Part shown: positions 16,264 through 25,281 of the stretch, piece after piece
Numbering within the stretch: position 1 is the first letter of the stretch
Layout: the number at the start of each line of letters is the position of its first letter
NCBI GenBank assembly: GCA_016929205.1
Contig: JAFGJF010000568.1
Coordinates: 1-39,718 of the forward strand
Direction of reading: 5' to 3'
Length of the DNA: 39,718 nt
Origin: Anaerolineae bacterium
GTDB taxonomy: Bacteria; Chloroflexota; Anaerolineae; JAFGEY01
Position numbers and translations under genes: made by a program
The notes under the pieces: generated by a model
The model's input: the letters and a program-made list of their open reading frames with translations, nothing else
The model's database searches: none
What the model was told of the DNA's origin: nothing

Positions 16264-16512
16264 ATGAAACTAGCACGTAAACTGGCTACATTGGCCAAAT
16301 CGTTAACACGTCGATCTCGGCCACAACAGAAAAGGGCAAAACAACCACTGTCGAACAACACGCCAGAGAGATTGACAGATGAGCATAGGCTAGAGTTGGA
16401 GAACAGTCCGGACGAAGGGCTGGAGCAAGTGCGCATCGCCGAACTTTTACAACGCCGGACCCGCCCAAGTACGGAATCTGGAAAGAATGAAAAGGAGAGT
16501 AGCGATGAGTGA
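16264..16512 (+). CDS. Small charged hypothetical protein
   Basis: An 82-residue ORF beginning MKLARKLATL, strongly basic in its first half (RRSRPQQKRAKQ) and acidic toward the end (ENSPDEG, EKESSDE). No membrane segment, cysteine pair or known motif is visible. It starts about 40 bases after a TATAAT, and its stop overlaps the start of the next gene by 8 bases, which argues for a real translationally coupled gene. A GTGGAG lies about 11 bases before the ATG, a weak spacing. I do not recognise a family; a chance ORF in a leader is the alternative. Confidence 0.5.
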   Translation: MKLARKLATLAKSLTRRSRPQQKRAKQPLSNNTPERLTDEHRLELENSPDEGLEQVRIAELLQRRTRPSTESGKNEKESSDE

Positions 16513-17263
16513 ATTGATGCATAACGACTTGGTAACTTGTCCAAACTGTGGCGAGGAAACGGTCAACTATCCAGATTGTGTTTTGTGTGGTCACTCGCTT
16601 CAGGATCCCGACACACCTCCTCGCGACGTCGCCGAAGACGATATCCAGAAAATGATGATGGAAGCCAAGCTGGATGAACTCAAGATCAAGCGTGCCATAC
16701 TATACGGCGACGATTGGGACCATGCGCCCTGGATGGAGCGATTACAGACGCTGGCTCAAATTGCGCCAGACAACCCCCGCGTTCATTGTTACATCGGCCA
16801 GGCATATATCGAAATGGGAGAATGCCGCAAAGCGATCGTCAGTCTGACACGTGCCTTGTCGATTGATCCCACCCTGACCGAAGCGATGCGTTTGCGCGGC
16901 GATTGCCAGAATACGCTGGTGCCGGTCATGGGAGATGCACAGGTCTATTACGATCGGGCCATCGCCGATTATGAAGCGGCGCTCAAGATCGAGCCGGACG
17001 CCTATACGTACAACGCTCACGCTTCGATCATTTCCTCGCTGGGACAGTGGGACGAGGCAATTGAGGAATACGGGGAAGCAATAGAACTCGATCCGGATTA
17101 TCCCGAGTTGTACTTTAACCGAGGGTATACTTGCAAGATCATTGGCGAAACGGAGCAAGCCATTGCCGATTTTGAGAGATTTCTCAAGTTCAAGACGCAT
17201 TGGAACGAAGAGATGGTATCCATGGCCCAGAGCCATATCAAAGAGTTGACCGAACCCGAATAA
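16505..17263 (+). CDS. Zinc-ribbon TPR protein
   Basis: A 252-residue soluble protein. It starts with a rubredoxin-like zinc ribbon, CPNC (12, 15) and CVLC (25, 28). After a charged linker come about four tetratricopeptide units, recognisable by patterns such as PDNPRVHCYIGQAYIEMG, ALSIDPTLTEAMRLRG, ALKIEPDAYTYNAHA and AIELDPDYPELYFNRGY. TPR arrays bind other proteins; the partner cannot be told from sequence. GGAG precedes ATG 16505 at a good distance. The N-terminal zinc ribbon echoes the two ribbons in the PrsW-like protein just upstream, so both may sit in one pathway. maf follows after 11 bases. Confidence 0.83.
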   Translation: MSELMHNDLVTCPNCGEETVNYPDCVLCGHSLQDPDTPPRDVAEDDIQKMMMEAKLDELKIKRAILYGDDWDHAPWMERLQTLAQIAPDNPRVHCYIGQAYIEMGECRKAIVSLTRALSIDPTLTEAMRLRGDCQNTLVPVMGDAQVYYDRAIADYEAALKIEPDAYTYNAHASIISSLGQWDEAIEEYGEAIELDPDYPELYFNRGYTCKIIGETEQAIADFERFLKFKTHWNEEMVSMAQSHIKELTEPE

Positions 17264-17274
17264 GGACAAGCCCT

Positions 17275-17928
17275 TTGACTCGTTTTCCCGTCATCCTCGC
17301 TTCTGGGTCTCCCCGTCGGCATGATTTTGTCAAGTCTCTCGGCATTGTTTTTCACGCTCATGTCGCCGACATTGACGAACAGGCTCGGATGGGTGAGCTG
17401 CCAGAAGATCTGGTCGTTCGCCTGAGCCGAGAAAAAGCGTTGGCCGTCGCCGCTCTTTATCCCAACGCGATCGTCATCGGCGCAGACACGGTTGTTGCAC
17501 TCGACGGGCGAGTGTTGGGAAAGCCTGCCGGGCATCACGAGGCTACGGCGATGCTCCGCCGTCTGCGCGATCGGCCGCACCACGTTTACAGCGGCATCAC
17601 CGTTTGCTCGCCGGCGCACGACATACCACTCACGTCCGTTTCCGACAGTACGGTCTGGATGCGGCCCTACAGCGACGCCGAAATCGCTGCTTATGTTTCT
17701 TCCGGCGATCCGCTGGATAAGGCAGGCGCGTACGGCATCCAAAATGTTGCATTCCGTCCGGTTGCCAGGTGGCAGGGGTGTTACGCCGGCGTGATGGGTC
17801 TTTGTTTGTGCGACCTGGTTGAGCTCTTGTCCCGGGCCGGTCTGGCGCTAGAGATAGACGCGCCAACAGCGTGCATCGAGATCACAGGCGTGCCCTGCTG
17901 CGGCAAAGTGTCGAACAGCGCTGACTGA
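17275..17928 (+). CDS. maf: Maf family nucleoside triphosphate pyrophosphatase
   Basis: A 217-residue house-cleaning enzyme that hydrolyses non-canonical or surplus nucleoside triphosphates (typically dTTP/UTP or modified bases) to monophosphates. LASGSPRR near the N-terminus, IGADTVVALDG in the middle, GKPAGHHEA and the DKAGAYGIQ block define the family. The start is inferred as TTG 17275, which places LTRFPVILASGSPRR at the N-terminus as in relatives and has AAGGACAAG upstream; no ATG or GTG suits. The tail, about 25 residues ending CIEITGVPCCGKVS, is longer than the core family. It lies between the TPR gene and the penicillin-binding protein. Confidence 0.92.
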   Translation: MTRFPVILASGSPRRHDFVKSLGIVFHAHVADIDEQARMGELPEDLVVRLSREKALAVAALYPNAIVIGADTVVALDGRVLGKPAGHHEATAMLRRLRDRPHHVYSGITVCSPAHDIPLTSVSDSTVWMRPYSDAEIAAYVSSGDPLDKAGAYGIQNVAFRPVARWQGCYAGVMGLCLCDLVELLSRAGLALEIDAPTACIEITGVPCCGKVSNSAD

Positions 17929-17962
17929 CCAGACCTACAAAGGTTGAGGTTAAAACGAGACG

Positions 17963-20113
17963 ATGAAAAAATGGATTCGGGCAAGTTTAGGCCTTGCCAT
18001 TTTTCTCCTGACTGCTTGCAGACCCACAGTCAACCCTACACCGACCCTGGTTCCCACACCTACACCCGTGCCCGTTACCTCCCCGGCCTACGAGGTGGCA
18101 GAAGCCTTTCTTGACGCCTGGGCAACAGGTGATTACGAGGCTATGTATGCACACTGCTCGGTCGAGACACAAAAGCGCATCCCCTTGGCGGAATTTCAAC
18201 GCATCTATGCCGAAATTATCCAAGAGTCAACCATACTCACCGTGCAGCCCACGCTCGTCGCCGTGCTCGAAGAAGGCCCGGTAGCGCAGGCAGCGTTTTC
18301 GGCGGTGATACAGACCAGCTTTGTGGGCACGTTCACGATCGAAAACGAACTCCCGCTGGTGTGGGACACCGACCGCTGGGCCGTAGACTGGTCGAAAACG
18401 TGCATTTTCCGCGAATTGGAAACTGAGAATCTCGTATATATGGATCCACGTTCGCCGGTCCGGGCCAACATCTATGACATAAACGGCAAAGGGCTGGCTG
18501 TCAAAAAGGAATTGATCACGGTTAGCGTTATTCCAGGAGACATTGTCGACGAACCCGCTCTGTTGGCACGCCTGGCCAAAGTGCTTGACATGCCTCAACC
18601 CGAGATCAAAGCCAAGTATGAGAACCAACCTCCGACCTGGCTCATCCCCATCGCCGACATCTCGCTGGAACGCAGTCAAGAGTACTATGAACTGCTGGAC
18701 AGCGAGCCGGGCATCTCGTTGAACCAAAAATCTGTACGTTCCTATCGCGATCCCGTCGCAGCGCCCCACATTGTCGGATATATGGGAAATATCCCGGCAG
18801 ACGAACTACCTTACTGGCAGGAACAGGGCTACACCGGTGATGAGTTGGTGGGCCGCACCGGGATTGAAGCCTGGGGAGAGCACTATCTGGGCGGACAGCG
18901 GGGCGGCGTATTGACCATCATCACACCAGAAGGACAAACCGTCACCACCCTGGCCCGACGTGAGGCCGTGCCCGCGCGCAGCGTCTACCTGACCATCGAT
19001 TATGCATTTCAGCGCCAGGTGGAAGATCTGCTCGGGGAGCGCAAGGGTGCCGTCGTGGTGATGGACGTCAACGACGGACGCGTACTGGCCCTGGCGACAT
19101 GGCCGCGCTTTGATCCGAACCTGTTTGCCGAAGGCATCGATCCCACCACCTGGTCGGCGCTGGTCAACGATCCCAACAATCCCTTGCTGAATCGTCCGGT
19201 TCAAGGACAATATCCGCCAGGTTCGACGTTCAAAATCATCACGATGGGCACGATCATGGAACGGGGCGGTGTTTCCCCGACTCAAGGGTATTATTGCCCC
19301 GGTACCTGGAACAAGCTGGGATGGGATATGACCTGCTGGCTGAAAAGCGGGCATGGCAACATTGATCTCGTAAACGCACTCACCGCCTCCTGCGACGTCA
19401 CGTTTTACCAAATTGGATACGATCTGAGCTTTATTGATATCGACGCCTTGCCCAGTTATGCCAGGTCGTTTGGCCTGGGCGCTCCAACCGGCATCGGCAA
19501 CAGGCCGGACAAAAGCATAACAGGCTCCGACCCGCTGGGAGAACCAAGTGCACTTGTGCCGGACGATGCGTGGAAACGAGAGACCTATGGTGAGGGATGG
19601 TCGACGGGCGACACTGTCAACCTGGCCATCGGGCAGGGTTTTTTGCTGACCACACCGCTGCAGATGTGTCGTATGGTGGCGGCTGTAGGAAATGGCGGCA
19701 CGCTCTACCGCCCACAGATCGTATACAAAGTCGCTGCGATAGGCGATCAACCAGAAGTCTCGTTCAAGGCAGACAAGGTCGGACGGCTGCCAATCACACC
19801 AGCCACACTGCAAGCCATCCAGGAAGGTCTGCTTGGGGTAACGACCAAACCCCAGGGCACCGCCCCCCATCGCTTTGTCGATTTTCCGTATCCGGTCGCA
19901 GGAAAGACAGGCACCGCACAGAACGAAGGCGAATTGCCGCACTCGTGGTTCATTGGCTATTTGCCGGCCGACAACCCCGAGATCGCCATCGCCGCCATGA
20001 TCGAGAACATTGGCGAGGGAACGACGTACGCCGCGCCGCTGTTCCGGCAGGTCGCGGCAGCCTACTATGGCATCGAGCAGGAAACACAAGGAACTGAAGG
20101 CCAAGGGGACTGA
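17963..20113 (+). CDS. Class B penicillin-binding protein, lipoprotein with MecA-like N-terminal domain
   Basis: A 716-residue transpeptidase that cross-links peptidoglycan outside the membrane. It begins with a lipoprotein signal (LLTAC, Cys19) instead of the usual uncleaved membrane anchor. A Pro/Thr linker follows (about 21-40), then an NTF2-like domain of the MecA_N type (about 42-150), a dimerisation domain (about 160-330) and the transpeptidase domain. Catalytic motifs are STFK at 421-424 (Ser421), SCD at 476-478 and KTGT at 648-651. SxD instead of SxN also occurs in PBP2-type enzymes. The domain order resembles low-affinity MecA/PBP5fm proteins; beta-lactam affinity cannot be read from this. 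Maf upstream and a Nudix gene five bases downstream are probably co-transcribed. Confidence 0.93.
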   Translation: MKKWIRASLGLAIFLLTACRPTVNPTPTLVPTPTPVPVTSPAYEVAEAFLDAWATGDYEAMYAHCSVETQKRIPLAEFQRIYAEIIQESTILTVQPTLVAVLEEGPVAQAAFSAVIQTSFVGTFTIENELPLVWDTDRWAVDWSKTCIFRELETENLVYMDPRSPVRANIYDINGKGLAVKKELITVSVIPGDIVDEPALLARLAKVLDMPQPEIKAKYENQPPTWLIPIADISLERSQEYYELLDSEPGISLNQKSVRSYRDPVAAPHIVGYMGNIPADELPYWQEQGYTGDELVGRTGIEAWGEHYLGGQRGGVLTIITPEGQTVTTLARREAVPARSVYLTIDYAFQRQVEDLLGERKGAVVVMDVNDGRVLALATWPRFDPNLFAEGIDPTTWSALVNDPNNPLLNRPVQGQYPPGSTFKIITMGTIMERGGVSPTQGYYCPGTWNKLGWDMTCWLKSGHGNIDLVNALTASCDVTFYQIGYDLSFIDIDALPSYARSFGLGAPTGIGNRPDKSITGSDPLGEPSALVPDDAWKRETYGEGWSTGDTVNLAIGQGFLLTTPLQMCRMVAAVGNGGTLYRPQIVYKVAAIGDQPEVSFKADKVGRLPITPATLQAIQEGLLGVTTKPQGTAPHRFVDFPYPVAGKTGTAQNEGELPHSWFIGYLPADNPEIAIAAMIENIGEGTTYAAPLFRQVAAAYYGIEQETQGTEGQGD

Positions 20114-20118
20114 CTAGG

Positions 20119-20652
20119 GTGAAAAAAGCCGATCAAGGCCCACAGGCCAAGCAAGGTCTGCAAGCCAGCCAAGAGCGTTACCACACCATTCCTCGCGTCC
20201 TGATCTTTGTCCACAACCGAGACGACATTCTGTTGATCAAGGGTGCGCCCACCAAACGCATCTGGGCCAACCGCTATAATGGCATTGGTGGGCACGTGGA
20301 GGCAGACGAAAACATCTACACGGCCGCACAGCGCGAGACGCTTGAGGAAACCGGGCTAGAGGTACACCACCTGCGCTTGCGCGGCGTTGTCAATATCGAT
20401 GTGGGAAAATCAACGGGGATTATGCTCTTTGTCTTTACAGCGCATAGCGATAAACGGCAAACACGCCCCTCTGCAGAAGGAACACTCGAATGGGTATCAC
20501 GAACGCAGTTGCTTGAATATGACCTCGTCGAGGACGTACCGGTCCTGCTCGAACGCATGGCACAAACCGATAACGATGCGCTGCCCTTTTTTGCCCGCTA
20601 CGACTATGATGAGCGAGACCAACTGCGGATCACGTTTGCGGCATTGAGCTAG
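20119..20652 (+). CDS. Nudix hydrolase
   Basis: A 177-residue protein with a complete Nudix box at about 58-80: Gly58, Glu64, Arg72-Glu73 and Glu76-Glu77 in the G-x5-E-x7-RE-x2-EE-x-G spacing. Such enzymes cleave nucleoside diphosphates linked to another moiety, using Mg. The sequence around the box (NRYNGIGGHVEADE) resembles MutT/MTH1-like members, but the substrate is not predictable. GTG 20119 is the likely start, following the PBP stop by five bases. The 3' end overlaps the converging histidine phosphatase gene by 23 bases. Confidence 0.9.
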   Translation: MKKADQGPQAKQGLQASQERYHTIPRVLIFVHNRDDILLIKGAPTKRIWANRYNGIGGHVEADENIYTAAQRETLEETGLEVHHLRLRGVVNIDVGKSTGIMLFVFTAHSDKRQTRPSAEGTLEWVSRTQLLEYDLVEDVPVLLERMAQTDNDALPFFARYDYDERDQLRITFAALS

Positions 20653-21238
20653 GAGAATCAAAGACGATCCACGGCGGCAGACCATTTGCTGCCTCGACGT
20701 GAACCAGACCGGCCAATTCGACTTTGAATGAAAATCGATTGGGAAAAGACAGGCCCAAAACAGCCAGCAAAAATAGGTTAAGATAATAGGTGTGAGAGAC
20801 GACGAGCAGTACGTCGTCTCTATTTTTGTGGCGTTCCCAGAGCCAATCCCAGGTTTGCTGCGCGCGGTCCAATACCTGGGCTGTCGTCTCGCCGCCGGGC
20901 CAGCAAAAGTCAAGCGTCGGCTGGACGCGACTTTGTGCAAAGAACCAGGGATAACGCTCACGCGCCTCCTTGTAGGTCAGCCCGTCAAATGCACCGATAT
21001 CCGCTTCACGCAAGCCATCAAGCACCTCCGGTGTTAAAGTGTGCTTGCGCGCAACGATCTCGGCGCTCTGCCAAGCGCGCCGCATCGGGCTCGTGTAGAC
21101 GTGAGTCAAGGGCACGCCGCTCAGTCGCTGCGCAAGACGATCGATTTGCTCCTGTCCGCACGCATTCAACGGCCAATCTCCGTAACGCTCTAGAGCGGTG
21201 CCATCCGTTTCACCGTGCCGGGCAAGGTACATTTGCAT
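20630..21238 (-). CDS. Histidine phosphatase (phosphoglycerate mutase-like)
   Basis: A 202-residue member of the histidine phosphatase superfamily. The phospho-acceptor is His8 in LARHGETD; an Arg in YTSPMRRAWQSAE, the acid-base Glu in LREADIGAFDGLTY, and the second His in VSHTYYLNL complete the active site. Relatives include cobalamin phosphatase CobC, broad phosphatases and PGAM. There are no cobalamin genes nearby, so no specific substrate is suggested. The start is ATG 21238 (MQMYLARHG), with AGAGGATG upstream; a longer open frame runs back into the upstream gene. It lies 17 bases after the THUMP methyltransferase, likely the same transcript. Confidence 0.9.
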   Translation of the reverse strand: MQMYLARHGETDGTALERYGDWPLNACGQEQIDRLAQRLSGVPLTHVYTSPMRRAWQSAEIVARKHTLTPEVLDGLREADIGAFDGLTYKEARERYPWFFAQSRVQPTLDFCWPGGETTAQVLDRAQQTWDWLWERHKNRDDVLLVVSHTYYLNLFLLAVLGLSFPNRFSFKVELAGLVHVEAANGLPPWIVFDSPSSMPQT

Positions 21239-21255
21239 GGTGCATCCTCTGCGAT

Positions 21256-22329
21256 TTAGGCTTTCTGCAGCACGTAAATCCGTGCCGCCTGCCCCAGCAC
21301 GCCAACCAGGATCTCTTGCTTGCGCACGAGCTGCGCATACGAGCGCAGCAATTGCCGCATCAGTTCCTTTTCGCTGGTCAAGAGCACGGCTCGCCCACCG
21401 GGTCCAAGTACACGGCACAATTGTTTGAAAAAGCGATCATATAGGGCCACGTTGTCAGCATGTGAGCCAATCTGTTCGCCAAATGGCAAATTGCACACCA
21501 CTGCATCCAGCGTATTTGAGCGTAAAGGCAAACGGCGCACATCCCAGAGATGAACGATACAATCCTGGTGCAACAAGTTGACGCGTGCAGCTTGCACAGC
21601 CTTGGCATCGATATCGCCACCAATCAGGGTTTGATATGGACCGGCCCGTGCCCGTTCGGCAAGAATAGTGCCCGCACCACACATCGGATCACAAAACCGG
21701 TCGTTAGGCCTGGGGTTGGCAAGCCGAACCATGGCCGCCGCCAGTGTTGGACGAAGCGAAGCTGGCAAATGCTCTTGCTTGTAGGTGCGATGCCGCATCG
21801 ACCGGTCCGAAAGGCGAATGGCAATCAGCGCCCAATCGTTCACAATAGGCGTCCAGATTTCCAGATGGGCATCATCGGCAACCGGTTTCCAACGGTTCCA
21901 TCGCGCCTGCACACCAGCCAATACAGCGTCGCGCACCTCGTTGCGGCGAAATCCGTGCTGGCCCGTCAATTGAGCGATCACCCGATACGTGACCCGCCGC
22001 ACAGCTTTTTTCTGCGCTTGGCTAAAATAAGAGAAGGCCTGATCCCAGTGATAGCTCCTGGCAGCCATTTGGGTCAACAAGGGGATGGCCTCTTTACGAT
22101 GAGCCGGAAGCTGCGTCGTGTGAAATAGGATGACAAAGACATCTTCGGTTGTATCAAGCTGCTGTAGATCGCTCGCACTGGCGTGACAACGAAAAACAAC
22201 CCAACCTCGCCTTTGTTCGACGATTTGGGCGTTTTTCAAGCGTGCCTGGATCTCGTCTTGCGCTATCGTTTCGAGGCCAGGCAGCACCGACGCAGCAAAA
22301 GTCAGTTCCTGTCTCTTGGATCGAGCCAT
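21256..22329 (-). CDS. THUMP-domain RNA guanine-N2 methyltransferase (Trm14/TrmN-like)
   Basis: A 357-residue SAM-dependent methyltransferase. The N-terminal half holds a THUMP RNA-binding domain (about 40-165). The C-terminal half has the UPF0020-type Rossmann fold with motif I CDPMCGAGTI (around 213) and the catalytic motif NLPFG, the NPPY variant typical of guanine-N2 enzymes of the THUMPD3/Trm14 group. These modify tRNA (m2G6); rRNA as substrate is possible. ATG 22329 has no clear Shine-Dalgarno. The 97-base gap between it and der shows no terminator or promoter that I could support. Confidence 0.87.
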   Translation of the reverse strand: MARSKRQELTFAASVLPGLETIAQDEIQARLKNAQIVEQRRGWVVFRCHASASDLQQLDTTEDVFVILFHTTQLPAHRKEAIPLLTQMAARSYHWDQAFSYFSQAQKKAVRRVTYRVIAQLTGQHGFRRNEVRDAVLAGVQARWNRWKPVADDAHLEIWTPIVNDWALIAIRLSDRSMRHRTYKQEHLPASLRPTLAAAMVRLANPRPNDRFCDPMCGAGTILAERARAGPYQTLIGGDIDAKAVQAARVNLLHQDCIVHLWDVRRLPLRSNTLDAVVCNLPFGEQIGSHADNVALYDRFFKQLCRVLGPGGRAVLLTSEKELMRQLLRSYAQLVRKQEILVGVLGQAARIYVLQKA

Positions 22330-22426
22330 TTTTTGATTTCTATGACCCGGGCCGGACGGCCAGAGTCCATCTTGTCCCCTGGGTTCGACAATTCAAGGGA
22401 GCAAGAAAACATGCCCAGATCGCCGT

Positions 22427-23791
22427 CTATCTTTCGTCGCGACGCTTGAACAACAGCTTGATCGGCGTCCCGCTAAAAGGATGCACTTCGCGCAGTTTGT
22501 TCTCAAGATAACGGCTGTAACCAAAATGCACCAGCTTGGGATCGTTGACAAAAAAGACAAAAGTAGGTGGCGATCCCTCAGCCTGAGTCGCAAAATAGAC
22601 CTTGAGCTTTTGCCCTCGGATCGTCGGAGGACTGTGGCGAAACATAGCCTCCTGGACCAAATTGTTCAGCTCATTGGTGGTTAGACGCTGATGGCGCTCC
22701 TGGTACACTTCCAGCGCCGTCGGAATGACCTTGTTTACCCGCTGACCAGTCAATGCCGAGAGGAACAAGACCGGCACATAACTCAAAAACTTGAGTTCGT
22801 CGCGCACATATTCGGTGTAGGCATCCATCGTATAGGTGTCCTTTTCGATCGTATCCCATTTATTGACGATAACGATGACACTTTTGTGCTCTTCTAGAAT
22901 GTAGCCTGCAACGTGTGCATCTTGAGCGGTAATCCCCTCCGCTGCGTCAACGAGCAGTAAGGCAACATCGGCACGGCTGATGGCATGCAGGGCACGCAAA
23001 ACACTATAGTACTCGAGCCCCTCCACCTTGCCGCGGCGGCGAATGCCTGCCGTATCGATCAGCATAAGGTCTTGACCTTCCCATTCCAGATACGTGTCTA
23101 CGGCGTCGCGCGTCGTGCCCGCAACCGGGCTGACGATCGATCGCTCCTGGCGCAACAGCTTGTTGAGCAACGACGACTTGCCCACGTTGGGTCGTCCAAC
23201 AATGGCGATCCCAATCGCATCCGATTCTGCCTCCTCCTGAACAATTTCAGAAAGAGACGTGATTACCTCATCCAACAGATCACCCGTTCCCCGGCCATTG
23301 ATCGCCGAGACAGGCAACACAGGGCCAGCACCCAAAGCATAAAACTCGTTCGCATCTTGCCACAATTCGAGATTGTCAGCTTTGTTGGCAGCGACAATGA
23401 TCGGCTTGTCGGCACGGCGCAACACGCCGGCCACCTCTTCGTCGGCTGCCGTAAGCCCGGCCTGCGCATCGGTCACAAAGATAATCACGTCCGATTCACG
23501 AATGGCAACCTGGGCCTGAGCACGGATCTCTCGGATAAAGTGCGTCGAACCAGCGGAAAGAATGTCGGCCGGTTCTCCTGATTCAAGGCGGTGGTGAGCG
23601 AGAATCTCGAGACCGCCGGTATCGACCAAGGTAAAAGTCACGCCATTCCAAAAACAATCGGCATATATCCGATCGCGCGTCGTGCCCGGAATGTCCGAGA
23701 CGATCGATCTCCTTTCGCCGATCAGCCGGTTAAACATGGTCGATTTCCCAGTATTTGGACGGCCCACGAGGGCCACAAGTGGTTTTGGCAT
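22427..23791 (-). CDS. der: Ribosome biogenesis GTPase Der (EngA)
   Basis: A 454-residue essential GTPase for 50S subunit assembly. Two complete G domains are in tandem: GRPNTGKST (10-17), DIPGTTRD, DTGG and NKAD, then GRPNVGKSS, GTTRDAVDT, DTAGIRRRGK and NKWD. A KH-like domain ends the protein (LKVYFATQAEGSPPTFVFFVND). ATG 23791 is chosen because MPKPLVALVGRPNTG is the usual N-terminus; the frame stays open upstream inside ybbR. It lies 11 bases after the ybbR stop, in the cdaA-ybbR-der series. Confidence 0.96.
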   Translation of the reverse strand: MPKPLVALVGRPNTGKSTMFNRLIGERRSIVSDIPGTTRDRIYADCFWNGVTFTLVDTGGLEILAHHRLESGEPADILSAGSTHFIREIRAQAQVAIRESDVIIFVTDAQAGLTAADEEVAGVLRRADKPIIVAANKADNLELWQDANEFYALGAGPVLPVSAINGRGTGDLLDEVITSLSEIVQEEAESDAIGIAIVGRPNVGKSSLLNKLLRQERSIVSPVAGTTRDAVDTYLEWEGQDLMLIDTAGIRRRGKVEGLEYYSVLRALHAISRADVALLLVDAAEGITAQDAHVAGYILEEHKSVIVIVNKWDTIEKDTYTMDAYTEYVRDELKFLSYVPVLFLSALTGQRVNKVIPTALEVYQERHQRLTTNELNNLVQEAMFRHSPPTIRGQKLKVYFATQAEGSPPTFVFFVNDPKLVHFGYSRYLENKLREVHPFSGTPIKLLFKRRDER

Positions 23792-23802
23792 CAAAAAGCT
23801 TT

Positions 23803-25281
23803 CTATTTTTCCCTGGTTGGTACCGGTGTTGCAACTGACACAACCGTCACTGTTGGAAACGCAGTCGACGCCGGCGTTGGCAACGGCGAACGATGCGTGC
23901 TCGGCACAGCCGTACCGACCGGCGTCGCCGTCCAATTCACCGTCGGCACCGTGGTTAACGTCGTCGTTATCGCCGCCGTCTTGGTCACGATGGGCGTGGG
24001 TGTAAAGGTCGGCGTGGGTGTAAAGGTCGGCGTGGGTGTAAAGGTCGGCGTAACCCGCGATATCACCACATCCACAACAGCAGGCACGATCGACTCCAAT
24101 TCAAGCCCCTCGGGAACCAGGTAGGTTAACTCGATACTGTGTGATCCCACACCTTTTTCGATCAGCTCGACATAGACCTGGACATCTTCCTGTCTAATGG
24201 CGTTCAGCTTGGGCAGGGGGCCGGTCAGCGTCAGCGAGACGCGCTCAGGTAATACCTGCGCCACCAAATCCGTGCTCAACCCTTGGACGATAGGCACCCT
24301 GCTCAACGTTTGTCGCCCTGGAAGCGGCTCGATGTTGGCCGTCACCAACACGCCCTGCACGCCAACCGCGGACGCGCCTTCGGGCAGGTTTAGTGCCAGC
24401 CGTTCGACAACGTCTTCCGTCGCCCCGGTAATGTTCAGCGGTTGGTTTTCCACATAGCCCGGAATCGCTTCGACAGCATCGTTGTCGCCACCAACCGTCA
24501 CTGTCGCCGGTTCCACGCTCACGCCGCGAAGCCTGTAACCTGAAGCGGGAACGCCAGTCACAACCGGGCGCACAGCCACCTCTTTGAATCCCGTTCTTTG
24601 TTCAATCGGGATCACGACGTTGACCGAACTGGGCTCAATCGTCACAAACGAGCCCACCGATTCATCGTTGGCCTGCCGGGCAACGACAGAACGTTTGGTG
24701 ACGATCGTCTCTTTGACGTTGTCATCCAGAGTAAAGGTGACGGTTGCGTCGAGCACCTGCTCGACAATCGATTCGGGGCCGGTCACCACCACACTTTGCG
24801 GTTCGACGGTGATTTGGTCTTCCTTTAGCTCAAAAAAGGCAGCGACCGATCCGGTCACCCTGATATGTACCGGCACCTCACGCGAGATCTTTTTTTTCAA
24901 ATAAACCGGAACCGTCACTGGCGACAGTTCAACAATCACAACATTACTATCCTTGCAGGAGACCCGGATCTCCATTTCATAGTCACCCGGCGACTGCGCT
25001 GCCAAATCAACCCATGCCGTAAACATGTCTGCACGCAGGTTTCGCCAACTGGTGCTCGGGGCACGAATCGTGATCGTGACCTCTTGATCAAAACGAGGAA
25101 AAAGAATCGTTCCTTCGGGTTGATTGAGGACCTCAACCGGAATAGCCGCCGGAAATTCGCCATCCTCGATAGGGTTCTCTTCTTGCATAGCAACAATCCA
25201 GACCACGACCGACAAAGACAAGGCCACCAGGATCATGCCCAGTTCATTGACCAGACGCCTCAATCCACCCTCCAAACTCAT
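23803..25281 (-). CDS. YbbR/CdaR-like regulator of diadenylate cyclase
   Basis: A 492-residue membrane-anchored extracytoplasmic protein. One N-terminal membrane helix (about 12-31) is followed by roughly four YbbR repeats, each with a beta-rich pattern ending like VEPQSVVVTGPESIVEQV (about 160-178) or VEPATVTVGG. In Firmicutes CdaR binds the CdaA membrane part and modulates c-di-AMP synthesis. Here the gene overlaps cdaA by four bases (ATGA), which supports that pairing. After the last repeat comes a Pro/Thr/Ser/Val-rich tail of about 85 residues, with TFTPTP repeated three times, encoded by an 18-bp tandem repeat. Such a tail may span or attach to the wall. The tail is not part of the usual family. 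Confidence 0.9.
   Translation of the reverse strand: MSLEGGLRRLVNELGMILVALSLSVVVWIVAMQEENPIEDGEFPAAIPVEVLNQPEGTILFPRFDQEVTITIRAPSTSWRNLRADMFTAWVDLAAQSPGDYEMEIRVSCKDSNVVIVELSPVTVPVYLKKKISREVPVHIRVTGSVAAFFELKEDQITVEPQSVVVTGPESIVEQVLDATVTFTLDDNVKETIVTKRSVVARQANDESVGSFVTIEPSSVNVVIPIEQRTGFKEVAVRPVVTGVPASGYRLRGVSVEPATVTVGGDNDAVEAIPGYVENQPLNITGATEDVVERLALNLPEGASAVGVQGVLVTANIEPLPGRQTLSRVPIVQGLSTDLVAQVLPERVSLTLTGPLPKLNAIRQEDVQVYVELIEKGVGSHSIELTYLVPEGLELESIVPAVVDVVISRVTPTFTPTPTFTPTPTFTPTPIVTKTAAITTTLTTVPTVNWTATPVGTAVPSTHRSPLPTPASTAFPTVTVVSVATPVPTREK
23993..24046. repeat. 18-bp tandem repeat, three copies, in the ybbR 3' end
   Basis: Three identical 18-bp units at 23993-24010, 24011-24028 and 24029-24046, with a partial fourth. 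It is in frame and encodes TFTPTP units of the Pro/Thr tail. Copy number is likely to vary between strains. Confidence 0.95.

Noticed and set aside
23993..24054. Possible CRISPR-like short repeats.
   Set aside because: The 18-bp units are directly adjacent without spacers and lie in frame in the Pro/Thr tail of YbbR.
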